A stretch of DNA of 64,000 nucleotides from the NCBI RefSeq assembly GCF_011752935.1, contig NZ_VWWO01000002.1, forward strand, positions 2,604,001 through 2,668,000, written 5' to 3'. Origin of the DNA: Chitinophaga sp. Cy-1792 (GTDB lineage: Bacteria; Bacteroidota; Bacteroidia; Chitinophagales; Chitinophagaceae). Position numbers and translations under genes: made by a program. Positions 37,506 through 47,050 of the stretch are shown in pieces. The notes beneath the pieces are model-generated. The model made no database searches. It worked only from the letters and a program-made list of their open reading frames with translations, and was not told where the DNA came from. How positions within the stretch are numbered: the stretch's first letter is position 1; every line of letters begins with the position of its first letter.

Positions 37506-40500
37506 TTATAATGAAACCTGCAGTCCGATGGTATAGCTCTTCAGGATCGGATAGTTGTTACCGTTACCATTGTTGGAGTTACCTGTCAGGATCACATCTG
37601 ATTTACCGATATTTTCCACGTCGATGTTACGGGTCAGCTTATACAATGGAGAAGCTGTCCAGAGGTTTTCACCGGAGATATATACACGCATGCTGTTGAG
37701 GTGCGCTCTTGAAATCAGGTGTGCGGGAAGGTTATAGCCTATCTGCAGATTTTTCAGCCGGATATAGCGAACATTCTGCAGGTATTTTGTTTGTGCGATA
37801 GACAACTCATTACCACCCTGGGCTACATAGCCGCGGTAACGCGGGAAATAGGCGTTCGGATTATCTTCTGTCCAGATATTCCCCAGCTGATATTTCAGGG
37901 CATAGTTGTAAGGGCGGTTATATTGTCCCCAGAAGGCATCTGCCTCACCACCAGGGTACCAGTCCTGCTTGCCTACTCCCTGGAAGAATGCGCCAATGGA
38001 GAAGTTGTTCCAGGAGGCATCCAGTTTAATACCGAAGTTATAGCGCGGGGTGCTGTTACCGATCACGCGCTGGTCGCCGGGGTTAGACAACGTATTGGTC
38101 CCGTTGTTGATCTTGCCGTCGCCGTTCAGGTCCTTGAATTTGAGGTCGCCTGCCATCCAGTGGCCACTGGTGGAAGATTTATACTGCGTCTGTGTCTGGT
38201 TGGCATTGGCATAATCTGCATCTTTCTGCGTCATAAAGCCATCGTTTACCAAACCCCAGATATCTCCCAGTTTCTGACCCACATAATAATCGGTGAGTAT
38301 ACCGCTGGTATTGTTGTAACGTAATATCGTTGCGGAATAGTCAGACATCCACACGCCTACGCTATAGTTAAATGGCTTATTGGCAACAGTAAATTTATCG
38401 TGCCAGTTGATGCTGGCTTCCCAGCCACGGGTACGCAGGTCGGCATAGTTACCTTTTGGCGGATCAGCACCGAATACATCCGGCAGGGTGGGCCCTACGG
38501 TAAACATATTCATTGTTTTACGTTCGTAGATATCCCCGCTGAAGTTGAGGCGGTCGCTGAGGAAGCCGATGTCCATTCCCAGGTCCGCAGTACGGGCGGT
38601 TTCCCAGGTCAGGCCATCAGGAAGTACCACCGGCTGACTTGTTTTCTGTGGCAATACACCACCAATTACGCGGCCATACTGGGTGATATTGAAGTTCTCC
38701 TGGTACGTATAGGAGGCAACGTTACCATTACCCAGCGAGCCATAGGAACCACGTACCTTCAGGTCAGACACTGCCCGTGGAGATACATGCCAGAAAGGCT
38801 CCTGGGATACACGCCAGCCACCGGAAACAGATGGGAAGAACGCGAAACGCTGATTGGATGGGAATTTAGAAGAACCATCATAACGCCCGTTGAACTCCAG
38901 CAGGTAACGATCTTTATAACTGTAGTTCAGCCGGCCAAATCCACCGAGGATAGCCCATTTGTCCCAATACCCGGCGGTAGAGATATTTTGTCCCAGTGCC
39001 AGGTTCAGGTTTTTAGCTCCCGGGTAAGACAACCCGTTACGCAGTGCGGAGAAGCCGGAGTACGCCGACTGTTCGAAGTTGTAGCCTGCCAGCACTTTGA
39101 AATAATGGCCACCGAAACGGTTTTCATATTCACCATAGATGTTGGTGGCAATGTATTGTGTACGTGCCGTCAGGTTTTGCAGGTCGTTATAGGCAGATCC
39201 CACATAGGAGATTACACCAGGCGCCGTGCTATACGGAACGGGTACACGCTTCTGCGTTTCTCCGTTGTTGAACAGCTGGAAAGTAAAGTCACCTTTCAGG
39301 CGGAAATGGTCGTTATTAAACCTGGCCACGAAGCCGGTCGTATTACGAATCTGCTGGTTGGTGGTATCGATACCATTTTTTCCATAGAAGAAATCACCCA
39401 CCGTATAGGCCGCCGTGAAAGTCAGCGTACCGTCCGGGTTGAACAGCATGGAAGAAGGGTGGCCTTCATCGGCCAGGTTACGCCAGATACCGCCGCCTTC
39501 GCCCACGTTCAGCGGGTTATGGTAGCTACGGTAAGCAAAGTCCGTGCTGTTGTTCAGCTCCAGCCACTTGAACACCTGGAGACTACCTTTGGCGCGGAAG
39601 TTATAGGCTTTGAAATCGTCAGAATTGAAGCGGAACAGGCCTTCCTGACCATAGTAGCGGCCCGTAATATAATAGCTGGCCTTTTCGCTGGCACCTGAAA
39701 TAGCCAGGTTCTGGTCTGTAGCGAAATTGTGTTTTTTATAGAGCAGATCGTACCAGTTGGTATTGCCATAGTATACGTAGTTGCCATTAGGCCCTACTTC
39801 TACCTTTGGCAGCGAAGGGTCGTCGTTGCGTTTTTTATACTCTGCCAGGTATGCCGCAGAGAAAGGCTGCGTCTTGTTAATGTTCTGGGCGGTCTGTGAA
39901 TAGTCATTCCATGCCGACCAGGCCTCATTAAACATAGATGCATACTGGTAGCCATTGTCTACTATATCAGGCACCGAAGTCGGACTTTTCAGGGAATAGT
40001 TGGAAGAATAAGTAACGGTTGTTTTTCCCTTAGCAGGGTTTTTGGTCGTGATCAGCACCACACCGAAAGCCGCGCGGGCGCCGTAGATCGCTGCCGAAGA
40101 GGCATCTTTCAGTACGGTGACACTGGCGATATCGTTCGGGTTGATCAGCGAAGGATCGCCCTGTACCCCATCTATCAGTACCAGCGCACTACCACCCTGA
40201 CCAATGGAAGTATTACCACGCACATTGTAGGAAGGTGACTGTAAAGGTTTACCATCACCCATTACGAGGTTGAGGTTGGGAATAGTACCCTGTAACCCCT
40301 GGGTGATGTTGGGGATAGAACGGTTACTTAGCACCTCTCCGGTAACCTGTGCAACAGCACCTGTCAGGTTCGCTTTCTTTTGCGTACCATACCCTACTAC
40401 TACCACGTCGTTCAGGGAAGCTACTTTTGTTTTCAGCCTTACTCCATGTGCGGCACGACTGGCCAATACCGTATCCGTATTGAAACCCACATACGTGAAG

Positions 40501-40706
40501 ATCAGCTGCGCGTCAGGAGCAGCATTAATGCTAAAGCCACCCTTTGCGTCTGTGCTGGTACCAAGACTGGTGCCCAAAACCTTCACCGAAACACCAGGCA
40601 GGCCCTGGCCACTTTCATCGGTTACCTTGCCCGTAGTGGGGTGCGACTGCGCATACACTGCAGTTGTACCACTTACCAGGCAAAGCATACAAAACCATTT
40701 TCTCAT
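37506..40706 (-). CDS. SusC/RagA-type TonB-dependent outer-membrane receptor
   Basis: 1,066 residues: signal peptide (cleaved near VYAQ), a carboxypeptidase-like regulatory domain (~24-105, GKVTDESGQGLPGVSVKVLG), a TonB box region (DVVVVGYGTQKK), a plug domain (~115-230) and a C-terminal beta-barrel with SusC signatures (NLQIGYNLP and a final LQVSL). It imports the ligand bound by SusD using TonB energy. First gene of the three-gene operon, divergent from a SARP-type membrane regulator. Confidence 0.96.
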   Translation of the reverse strand: MRKWFCMLCLVSGTTAVYAQSHPTTGKVTDESGQGLPGVSVKVLGTSLGTSTDAKGGFSINAAPDAQLIFTYVGFNTDTVLASRAAHGVRLKTKVASLNDVVVVGYGTQKKANLTGAVAQVTGEVLSNRSIPNITQGLQGTIPNLNLVMGDGKPLQSPSYNVRGNTSIGQGGSALVLIDGVQGDPSLINPNDIASVTVLKDASSAAIYGARAAFGVVLITTKNPAKGKTTVTYSSNYSLKSPTSVPDIVDNGYQYASMFNEAWSAWNDYSQTAQNINKTQPFSAAYLAEYKKRNDDPSLPKVEVGPNGNYVYYGNTNWYDLLYKKHNFATDQNLAISGASEKASYYITGRYYGQEGLFRFNSDDFKAYNFRAKGSLQVFKWLELNNSTDFAYRSYHNPLNVGEGGGIWRNLADEGHPSSMLFNPDGTLTFTAAYTVGDFFYGKNGIDTTNQQIRNTTGFVARFNNDHFRLKGDFTFQLFNNGETQKRVPVPYSTAPGVISYVGSAYNDLQNLTARTQYIATNIYGEYENRFGGHYFKVLAGYNFEQSAYSGFSALRNGLSYPGAKNLNLALGQNISTAGYWDKWAILGGFGRLNYSYKDRYLLEFNGRYDGSSKFPSNQRFAFFPSVSGGWRVSQEPFWHVSPRAVSDLKVRGSYGSLGNGNVASYTYQENFNITQYGRVIGGVLPQKTSQPVVLPDGLTWETARTADLGMDIGFLSDRLNFSGDIYERKTMNMFTVGPTLPDVFGADPPKGNYADLRTRGWEASINWHDKFTVANKPFNYSVGVWMSDYSATILRYNNTSGILTDYYVGQKLGDIWGLVNDGFMTQKDADYANANQTQTQYKSSTSGHWMAGDLKFKDLNGDGKINNGTNTLSNPGDQRVIGNSTPRYNFGIKLDASWNNFSIGAFFQGVGKQDWYPGGEADAFWGQYNRPYNYALKYQLGNIWTEDNPNAYFPRYRGYVAQGGNELSIAQTKYLQNVRYIRLKNLQIGYNLPAHLISRAHLNSMRVYISGENLWTASPLYKLTRNIDVENIGKSDVILTGNSNNGNGNNYPILKSYTIGLQVSL

Positions 40707-40937
40707 GATGCTTTTGTTGTTTAAGAATATTATTTTATTTTAATCAGAAAGATTTGCCGTGAAGTAAATAAGCGGCGATTAACAAGAGGGATAATGAAAG
40801 ATTAACAGACCCAACATTTGCTGTACAGAGAATAGCCACAGACAAGGATTATCAACCATTAACCCTATCAAAAGGGACCGATCTGATAATATAAACTTAA
40901 CAGTAGAACCACGCTTATTGAAATATTTTTGTCAAAG

Positions 40938-43550
40938 ATGTATTATCAATTTACTCGTATACTGGCCATATTAATACTAGCATTGACAAACCGTGCGGCT
41001 GCCCAGGAAGGATACGGACTGGAATTCCGGGCCAAAAACATTATGCCCGAACAACGTACCTCGCTGGTTATCCCGACTGTGCCACTATCTAACGATTACG
41101 ACTACACGCTATCTTTTTCGCTCTCATTTGCACCATTATCTACCAGCTATTTTGGATACCTTTTCCGGTTTATAGATGACAGGGAACAGAATATTGATCT
41201 GATATACAACGTACATGCACGGGCGTTACAGATAGTCACCGGGAACGAGTTCTCCGGCATCAGCTATCCCATGGAACCTGGTACCATGGCCCGTAAATGG
41301 AAAAACATCCGGGTTAACATAGGGGTTAACAGCCATCGGTTATCCCTTTGGGTAGATAAGGAAAAGGTAGGTGAGGTACCTTTAAAGTTACTGCCGGCAA
41401 AATCGGGTAACCTGCTTTTTGGCGCCAACCGCGATGGCAGCTTCAGAAACATAGACCTGCCGCCGATGCGGCTGCGCGATATCCAATGGTACCGCGATGA
41501 TGAACTACAACTACATTTCCCGCTGGCGCAACATGCCGGCACACGCGATACCGACCTGGTGAAAGGAAAAGTAGCCTATACCGAACATCCGGTATGGCTG
41601 CAGCCCCGCTATCATAACTGGCAGCTGGCAGGCACCTGGCAGGTAAAAGGTAATGCCGCGCTCGCATTCAACAACAAAGCCGGCACCTTATATATTACCG
41701 GTCAGCACGAAGTGCTGCAATGGAATGCAGGCCGCAGGGAAATGCAGCAGCAGCTCCTCTTCCAGCCTACCGGCGCACCCCAGGGCAACCAGACCGTCTT
41801 CGATGAACAGCACCAGCGACTATACAATTATTTCCCGGACAGCCCGCAGGTAGCAGCATATGATCCGCATCAGCTTCGCTGGTCCCATGCGCTGGACAGC
41901 AACCCTGTTACGCATTTCTGGCATCCTACCGTATTCTATTCCAGCTATGACAGCGCCATTTACCAGATAGGCGGCTATGGCGATTACCAGTATAAAAACC
42001 TGCTGCGCCGCTACCACCCAGATACGCAGCAATGGGATACACCTGCGGTACAGGGGGAACGGTTCACGCCCCGTTATCTGTCTGCTGTAGGAATGAACAG
42101 TGCAGGAGATACTGCGTATATTCTTGGGGGTTATGGCAGCCTGAACGGCGAACAATTACTCAATCCACATCAATTATATGATCTAACGGTATTAGATATA
42201 CGTCATCATCGGTATACAAAAATATATACACTCCCTAAACCGGAACACCCCTATGCCTTCGGGGGAAACCTGGTGATAGATGCACAGCAGCAGGCAGCCT
42301 ATACGCTGATATATCCGAATGACCGCCTTCAATCGGCCTTCCGGTTAATGAAAACAGACCTGCACCATCCCAGACATGAACTGATTGGCGATACGATCGC
42401 TTTTCCCTTTGTAGATGTGAAGTCCAGAGCCACCCTTTATTATTGCGAACAAACCGGTGAACTGCTGGCAGTAACAAGTTATTCGCCGGATAATAAAATC
42501 AGTGAAGTAAAGATATACACGCTGCTGCTGCCGGTTATCTTACCAGAAATTACACCTGTACATGCGCCCTGGTATATGGTATTGCTATCCTGGAAAGTGC
42601 TGGCTTGCCTGGTGATGTTATTGATCGTTATCTGGGCAGAATGGAGGCCATTCCGTATAGGCAATACCGTTACCACACCAGATACAAGGAAAGAACCGGT
42701 ACTGCTTTTACCGGAACGTATGATTACTTCGGCGCCGGTGCTACAACCTATTCATTTTATTCCTGATATAACACCGGTTGAAATACCGATGCCGCAAGAA
42801 GTAATCCCCGAACCAGCGGTAAACGCCATACCAGCAGCTCCTTTACAGGCATCGATACGCCTGTTTGGCACTTTCAAAGTAGTGGACAGTAGCGGAAAAG
42901 ATATCAGCCGGCAGTTTAGTCCGCTGGTAAAAGAATTATTCCTGCTGATACTCCTGCCCAATATTACCGATGGCCAGGGCATTACCACTGCACGACTAAC
43001 AGACATTCTCTGGCCCAGCATGACACAGGCTGCCGCCAAAAACAACCGTTCGGTGAACATCGCCAAGCTGAGAAGCCTGTTAGACAAGCTCGGAGAATAT
43101 TCATTGCAGAAAGAGAAAGGAAGATGGATATTGCTGGCAGATGAAACACAGATTAAGACAGACCTGTTGCAATGGCGGCAGCTGCCTGCCTTCTGCCAGG
43201 CGCCGGACCAGCACCTCGAATTGCTGAAAGGGCCGCTACTGGAGGGTCTCGACTATCAATGGCTGGATAGCTACCGGGCAGCCATTTGCCAGGAAGTGAT
43301 CAGTAATATGGACGAGTACCTCCAACATAACCATTGTCAGTTGCCGCCGGCACGTATTGTAGCGATATGTGACTGTATGCTTCGCTTCGATCCGGTATGT
43401 GAGTCGGCGGTGATGTATAAATGTAAAGCGCTGGCACAGCAGCAGCAACATGCTTCCGCGCATAAATTATTCCTGCGGTTCCAGGAAGATTACCAGGAAA
43501 TCTACGGTGAAAAGTATGAACGCAAATATGCGGAGATGATAGCGGAATAA
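40938..43550 (+). CDS. Membrane-spanning regulator: LamG/kelch sensor, TM, SARP-type output
   Basis: Start chosen at ATG 40938 (870 aa); a TTG nine bases earlier is less likely. N-terminal signal segment (ILAILILALTNRAAAQ), then a LamG/concanavalin-like domain (~25-200), then kelch-like repeats (~230-510; YQIGGYGDYQYKNLL, AYILGGYGS). A single transmembrane helix lies at ~545-570. A winged-helix transcription domain (~640-735; IRLFGTFKVVDSSGKDISR, LTDILWP) and a BTAD domain (~740-870; WLDSYRAAICQEV, LFLRFQEDYQEIYGEKY) follow, together a SARP/DnrI-type output. The sensor faces the periplasm and the regulator the cytoplasm, without phosphorylation. Divergent from the SusC operon, the probable target. 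Confidence 0.88.
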   Translation: MYYQFTRILAILILALTNRAAAQEGYGLEFRAKNIMPEQRTSLVIPTVPLSNDYDYTLSFSLSFAPLSTSYFGYLFRFIDDREQNIDLIYNVHARALQIVTGNEFSGISYPMEPGTMARKWKNIRVNIGVNSHRLSLWVDKEKVGEVPLKLLPAKSGNLLFGANRDGSFRNIDLPPMRLRDIQWYRDDELQLHFPLAQHAGTRDTDLVKGKVAYTEHPVWLQPRYHNWQLAGTWQVKGNAALAFNNKAGTLYITGQHEVLQWNAGRREMQQQLLFQPTGAPQGNQTVFDEQHQRLYNYFPDSPQVAAYDPHQLRWSHALDSNPVTHFWHPTVFYSSYDSAIYQIGGYGDYQYKNLLRRYHPDTQQWDTPAVQGERFTPRYLSAVGMNSAGDTAYILGGYGSLNGEQLLNPHQLYDLTVLDIRHHRYTKIYTLPKPEHPYAFGGNLVIDAQQQAAYTLIYPNDRLQSAFRLMKTDLHHPRHELIGDTIAFPFVDVKSRATLYYCEQTGELLAVTSYSPDNKISEVKIYTLLLPVILPEITPVHAPWYMVLLSWKVLACLVMLLIVIWAEWRPFRIGNTVTTPDTRKEPVLLLPERMITSAPVLQPIHFIPDITPVEIPMPQEVIPEPAVNAIPAAPLQASIRLFGTFKVVDSSGKDISRQFSPLVKELFLLILLPNITDGQGITTARLTDILWPSMTQAAAKNNRSVNIAKLRSLLDKLGEYSLQKEKGRWILLADETQIKTDLLQWRQLPAFCQAPDQHLELLKGPLLEGLDYQWLDSYRAAICQEVISNMDEYLQHNHCQLPPARIVAICDCMLRFDPVCESAVMYKCKALAQQQQHASAHKLFLRFQEDYQEIYGEKYERKYAEMIAE

Positions 43551-43560
43551 GCGCCGGCGA

Positions 43561-44211
43561 TTATTTGGTGGCTTCCAGCGCCACGGCATTATTGAACCTG
43601 GATGCTTCTTCCACTCTTTGGAACATCTGGTCTTTGCTGTCGTTGAAGGCGCAGCTGCGTACCTCCTTAAATCCTGCCTGTTGCAGGGCTTTGCTCAGCG
43701 AAAGGTGGTCCCACATGTATAAATGTTCCTTATTGCCATAGGTGGCCTGGATTAGCTGTTTCACGCCACGAACGCGCTCCCGCTTACCCAGCAATGTTTC
43801 GTCCAGGAATTTTACGTTGGCTTCGGGGTCCTGCTGGTTTAGCTGTGCGATATAGTTTTTGGCAGCACTTTCCAGGTCGGGCACCACACAGCGGAAATAG
43901 CCACCTGGCTTGAGTAACGCGAAAGTATTGTCCAACGCTTTTTTGCAGTCGTGGTAAGATAGATGTTCCAACACATGACTACAATAAATGCCGTCGCAGG
44001 AATTTGCGGTGACGCCGGGTAAACCGCTGATGATATCTCCCAAAATAACATCCGGGTGAAAGGCAACATGCATGCGCTTTTGCAGGAGTTTACCTATCAG
44101 GGGCAGTTTCTGGAGCCTTAACGTGGGCGATACATCGTAGTTTTTCCAGCCTGCAGGTGCGGAGAATGGGCCAGAGCCATACTGAACATATAATTTTTCC
44201 GGTGTCATCAT
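43561..44211 (-). CDS. SAM-dependent methyltransferase
   Basis: 216 residues, no signal peptide. The Methyltransf_11-type core is visible in its latter motifs (DGIYCSHVLEHLSYHDCKKA and LKPGGYFRCVVPDLE); motif I is degenerate (LYVQYGSGP). Related proteins often act on sugars or polysaccharides in surface gene clusters. It converges with the SARP-type regulator, with ten bases between stops. Substrate unknown. Confidence 0.82.
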   Translation of the reverse strand: MMTPEKLYVQYGSGPFSAPAGWKNYDVSPTLRLQKLPLIGKLLQKRMHVAFHPDVILGDIISGLPGVTANSCDGIYCSHVLEHLSYHDCKKALDNTFALLKPGGYFRCVVPDLESAAKNYIAQLNQQDPEANVKFLDETLLGKRERVRGVKQLIQATYGNKEHLYMWDHLSLSKALQQAGFKEVRSCAFNDSKDQMFQRVEEASRFNNAVALEATK

Positions 44212-44488
44212 CTTTAATCATTTTTAAGCAGAACAATTAAAATAAGCTTTCACACAAAACATTGCTGCCAGCTGATTACAGCGCATACAATGATTTTCAT
44301 TTTACTACCGGTACAACGAGGTATTCTCTTCGCAATGCTGTTGGGGCAAACAGCTAAGTTATCGGGGACAGCCGTACCACAGCCGTGATCTTACAACAGC
44401 CATCCGGCATGGCCGCCTGATGGCAATGGAAACTTAACAGTAAAAGCCAGCGGATTGTTTGATGGAGGGGGCAGGAATGTTGCTAATG
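44212..44488. other. Gene-free stretch of ~280 bases
   Basis: No ORF with coding character on either strand and no clear RNA structure. It separates the methyltransferase start from the terminator of the phospholipase/MBL operon, so it must hold the methyltransferase promoter, but no TAnnTTTG match was found. Confidence 0.5.
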
Positions 44489-44519
44489 AAAAAGGTGGGC
44501 TATTGCACCCACCCTTTTT
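44489..44519 (-). terminator. Terminator of the phospholipase/protease/MBL operon
   Basis: A stem of aaaaagg-tggg with cccacccttttt (one bulge), loop ctattgca, about 70 bases after the minus-strand operon's last stop. Its minus-strand T-tract (cacctttttcatt) supports intrinsic termination. Confidence 0.7.
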
Positions 44520-44586
44520 AATCCATTTCATCAAATGGTAAAATACGTCTATGTATCAAATCGAAATTCTATATTGATACAACCCA

Positions 44587-45552
44587 TTACATTGGTCTGG
44601 CTGAGCACTCCCCTGGTCTTAAAGACAAACCAACATAGTAGTGAAGTCTGGAATCATAAGTAGGATAGACCAAACACCCGGTTGCTCTTAAAGCATCCAC
44701 TACTTTATCAATAGGATAATGATCCGATTTTTTGCAAGATATTAATGCATACTTTGGTTTGAATCTATTAATTAAGTCTGGTTTTAAATTATAAACACTG
44801 CCATGATGGGGAACATCCAGCCAATATAATCCAGACAGATCTCTGAAATCATCGGCCTTCCGTAAAGCAATAGGGCCAGCATCCCCAGTAAATAAATATT
44901 TATGATTAGATCCAGATGGGGTAAACAAAATAATAGCGCTACTATTATTTTCTTTTGATTCATCCTTCTTCCGGTCCAATTTTTCTGACATTTCAGATTC
45001 TTGTAACTTATCATCAGCCTGTAACCAGTCCGCTGTAAGCCCTTCATTAAGCAGCGTACCAATATCCCTAAAATCACTCAGCAGCTCCTGATAATACTCT
45101 TTTTTTGGACCTACTACGATTAATGGAGCTTTATCATATTTCAAACCGGCAAATGGTTCCTCATAAACTATTCTATTTTTTTTGATCAGTGATATCAGAC
45201 TTTCTGCCTCACTCAGGCTTTCGTGAATAGGCTTTTCCTTTGATATTTTTCCTTTAAGTTTCTCTACTTCCTTCCTATGATTGGCGGGATTATGGATCCA
45301 GAACTTATCAATTTTCACCTTCCCGACGATATCAAAGAAGCCACCAATATGGTCTTTATCCGGGTGGGTACAGATAGCCAGGTCAATACTTTTCTTATCA
45401 GTATGGTTTTCAATATGCTCCAGGACCTTTTTACCATCACCGGAGCGTCCGGCATCAATAACAATAACGACTTCCTTATCAAAGCGATTAAAGTATCGTA
45501 AAATAATCGCGTCAGCGCGACCGACAGATAACATATCTATTTCAAACTTCAT
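44587..45552 (-). CDS. ComEC-like MBL-fold hydrolase
   Basis: 321 residues, soluble. Metal site HPDKDH at His63, Asp65, Asp67, His68, i.e. HxDxDH as in ComEC-type MBL enzymes rather than the standard HxHxDH. Further ligands are Asp in FTGDAG and His in VPHHGS. These enzymes are usually metal-dependent nucleases or phosphodiesterases. It is the last gene of a four-gene operon, 16 bases after its partner MBL gene. Visibly A+T-rich. Substrate unknown. Confidence 0.85.
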   Translation of the reverse strand: MKFEIDMLSVGRADAIILRYFNRFDKEVVIVIDAGRSGDGKKVLEHIENHTDKKSIDLAICTHPDKDHIGGFFDIVGKVKIDKFWIHNPANHRKEVEKLKGKISKEKPIHESLSEAESLISLIKKNRIVYEEPFAGLKYDKAPLIVVGPKKEYYQELLSDFRDIGTLLNEGLTADWLQADDKLQESEMSEKLDRKKDESKENNSSAIILFTPSGSNHKYLFTGDAGPIALRKADDFRDLSGLYWLDVPHHGSVYNLKPDLINRFKPKYALISCKKSDHYPIDKVVDALRATGCLVYPTYDSRLHYYVGLSLRPGECSARPM

Positions 45553-45568
45553 TCATCTATGTTTTAAA

Positions 45569-47041
45569 TCAGAAAAGATCTACAGTATATTGCAGGTATA
45601 GCTTACGATTTAGATAATTCTTTTCAAAGTCCTGCCGTTCCTTCTTGCTCATCCTTTTCCTTGCCTCTGCCAGTTTATCAGTGAGCGGCACTTTATTCCC
45701 GGGGTCAGCGTACAACCCTTCTTCGTTCATAACCATCAGTCTACCTTTGGTTTTGGTAAGTAAGTCTTTCAGCAGGGCACTGTTGGGCATTGTATTTTTC
45801 CAGGGCTTGCTGATAATTGTATAATCCAGCGTTGCCATGGCTGCCAGGTCGGGATGTGTCATCATATCCATTCCCAACCGCTCGGCAGTACCGTTATGAC
45901 TAAGGTGGTGGGCTACCTTATAGAAAACCGTACGACTCAGCAAATCTTCCGTAAAATGTGGTTTACCATTCCTGCAGGGCACTTCCCATGGAATGTTATG
46001 CCAGCTGGCCCAGCTGCCATATTCAGCATCACCGGGAAAAAGCATCACCTTCCCGCTATCTTCAAATTCTATGGCCAATGCAAGGCTCAGGTTATTGGTG
46101 ATACTATTGATCCTTAAAGCCATGCCACCTGCAGCATTTAACCATTCGGTATCTATTTTCCGCCACGCTTCTGCCGGATTATCATAAAGCTCAGTAGTAA
46201 ATGCAGCATTATTGTCAGCGATAAATACGGCATCAAAGGGTTGCGTGAAGGTATCCGGGTTGCTGATGGCATGTACAGCAGCAGCAAAAGCATCATCTTC
46301 ATCCAACTCTTTATTGTGGTCATATGATTCTCCTTTGCCCCCTGTCTGTACATTTATTTCCTTTTCCCAATTTTGAGGCGGTCCCAGCACATATATTTTA
46401 ATCCCTTCTAAATCCGGTGCCATATCAATGATATCCCCCGGGCCTAAGTAGTCAATATTATTTTTAGCAATTTCATCTTTTACTACTTTCATACCGGCCA
46501 AACCACCCACATAATTTCCCTCTTTGATATCATTATGTAATTCATTTAGCTGATTCAGGGAAGCAACAAATCCCTGGCGCAAGGAAAGGCTATTCTTACC
46601 ATCATATTCCTTCTTCATTGTTTCTGCATACTGTGGGTCATTGATCAGCAGCTGAAGCTCATTGGTGGCTATCGCCAGCGCTTTCTTCTTGTCACCAAAG
46701 TCTTTTTGCCATTTCTTTACTTTAGCACTCTTATCATCTTCCGTCCACCCCATCCAGATCCGGTCTATCTCAAAATCCTTTGTCAATAATTCCCGGCAAA
46801 CATCGAATCCGTATACATGGTCTTTGTGTTCATGCGTTACCACCAGTACATCGATATGATTATCTACGTAGGCTTTCAAATCTTGGATATATTCCGTCAG
46901 CTTCTCCTTACTTCCTAACCAGGTACCGCAATCAATCATCATTTTATACTTTTCCTTCTTCCCTTCAAAAAACTTCAGGATAAAGCAATCTCCGGTACCC
47001 ATCCGATACATTCTTACTGTAACACTTATTTTCTTTGGCAT
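45569..47041 (-). CDS. MBL-fold metallo-hydrolase, long form
   Basis: 490 residues, no export signal. The canonical MBL zinc motif VTHEHKDH (His70, His72, Asp74, His75), with FPGDAEYG and VAHHLSHNG as later metal-site strands. An extended insertion (~100-300) of unknown fold separates the metal motifs and likely sets substrate choice. It lies nine bases after the metallopeptidase gene. It differs clearly from the ComEC-like MBL downstream, so the two are not a recent duplication. Confidence 0.86.
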   Translation of the reverse strand: MPKKISVTVRMYRMGTGDCFILKFFEGKKEKYKMMIDCGTWLGSKEKLTEYIQDLKAYVDNHIDVLVVTHEHKDHVYGFDVCRELLTKDFEIDRIWMGWTEDDKSAKVKKWQKDFGDKKKALAIATNELQLLINDPQYAETMKKEYDGKNSLSLRQGFVASLNQLNELHNDIKEGNYVGGLAGMKVVKDEIAKNNIDYLGPGDIIDMAPDLEGIKIYVLGPPQNWEKEINVQTGGKGESYDHNKELDEDDAFAAAVHAISNPDTFTQPFDAVFIADNNAAFTTELYDNPAEAWRKIDTEWLNAAGGMALRINSITNNLSLALAIEFEDSGKVMLFPGDAEYGSWASWHNIPWEVPCRNGKPHFTEDLLSRTVFYKVAHHLSHNGTAERLGMDMMTHPDLAAMATLDYTIISKPWKNTMPNSALLKDLLTKTKGRLMVMNEEGLYADPGNKVPLTDKLAEARKRMSKKERQDFEKNYLNRKLYLQYTVDLF

Positions 47042-47050
47042 AACTATAAG

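Noticed and set aside
38400..39698. Long (432-codon) open frame on the + strand antisense to SusC
   Set aside because: It lies wholly inside the SusC coding region and has no family resemblance; the composition is that of a complementary-strand shadow.
44587..47041. The two MBL genes as beta-lactamase resistance genes
   Set aside because: Motifs and lengths match ComEC-like and general hydrolase forms, and no export signal is present.
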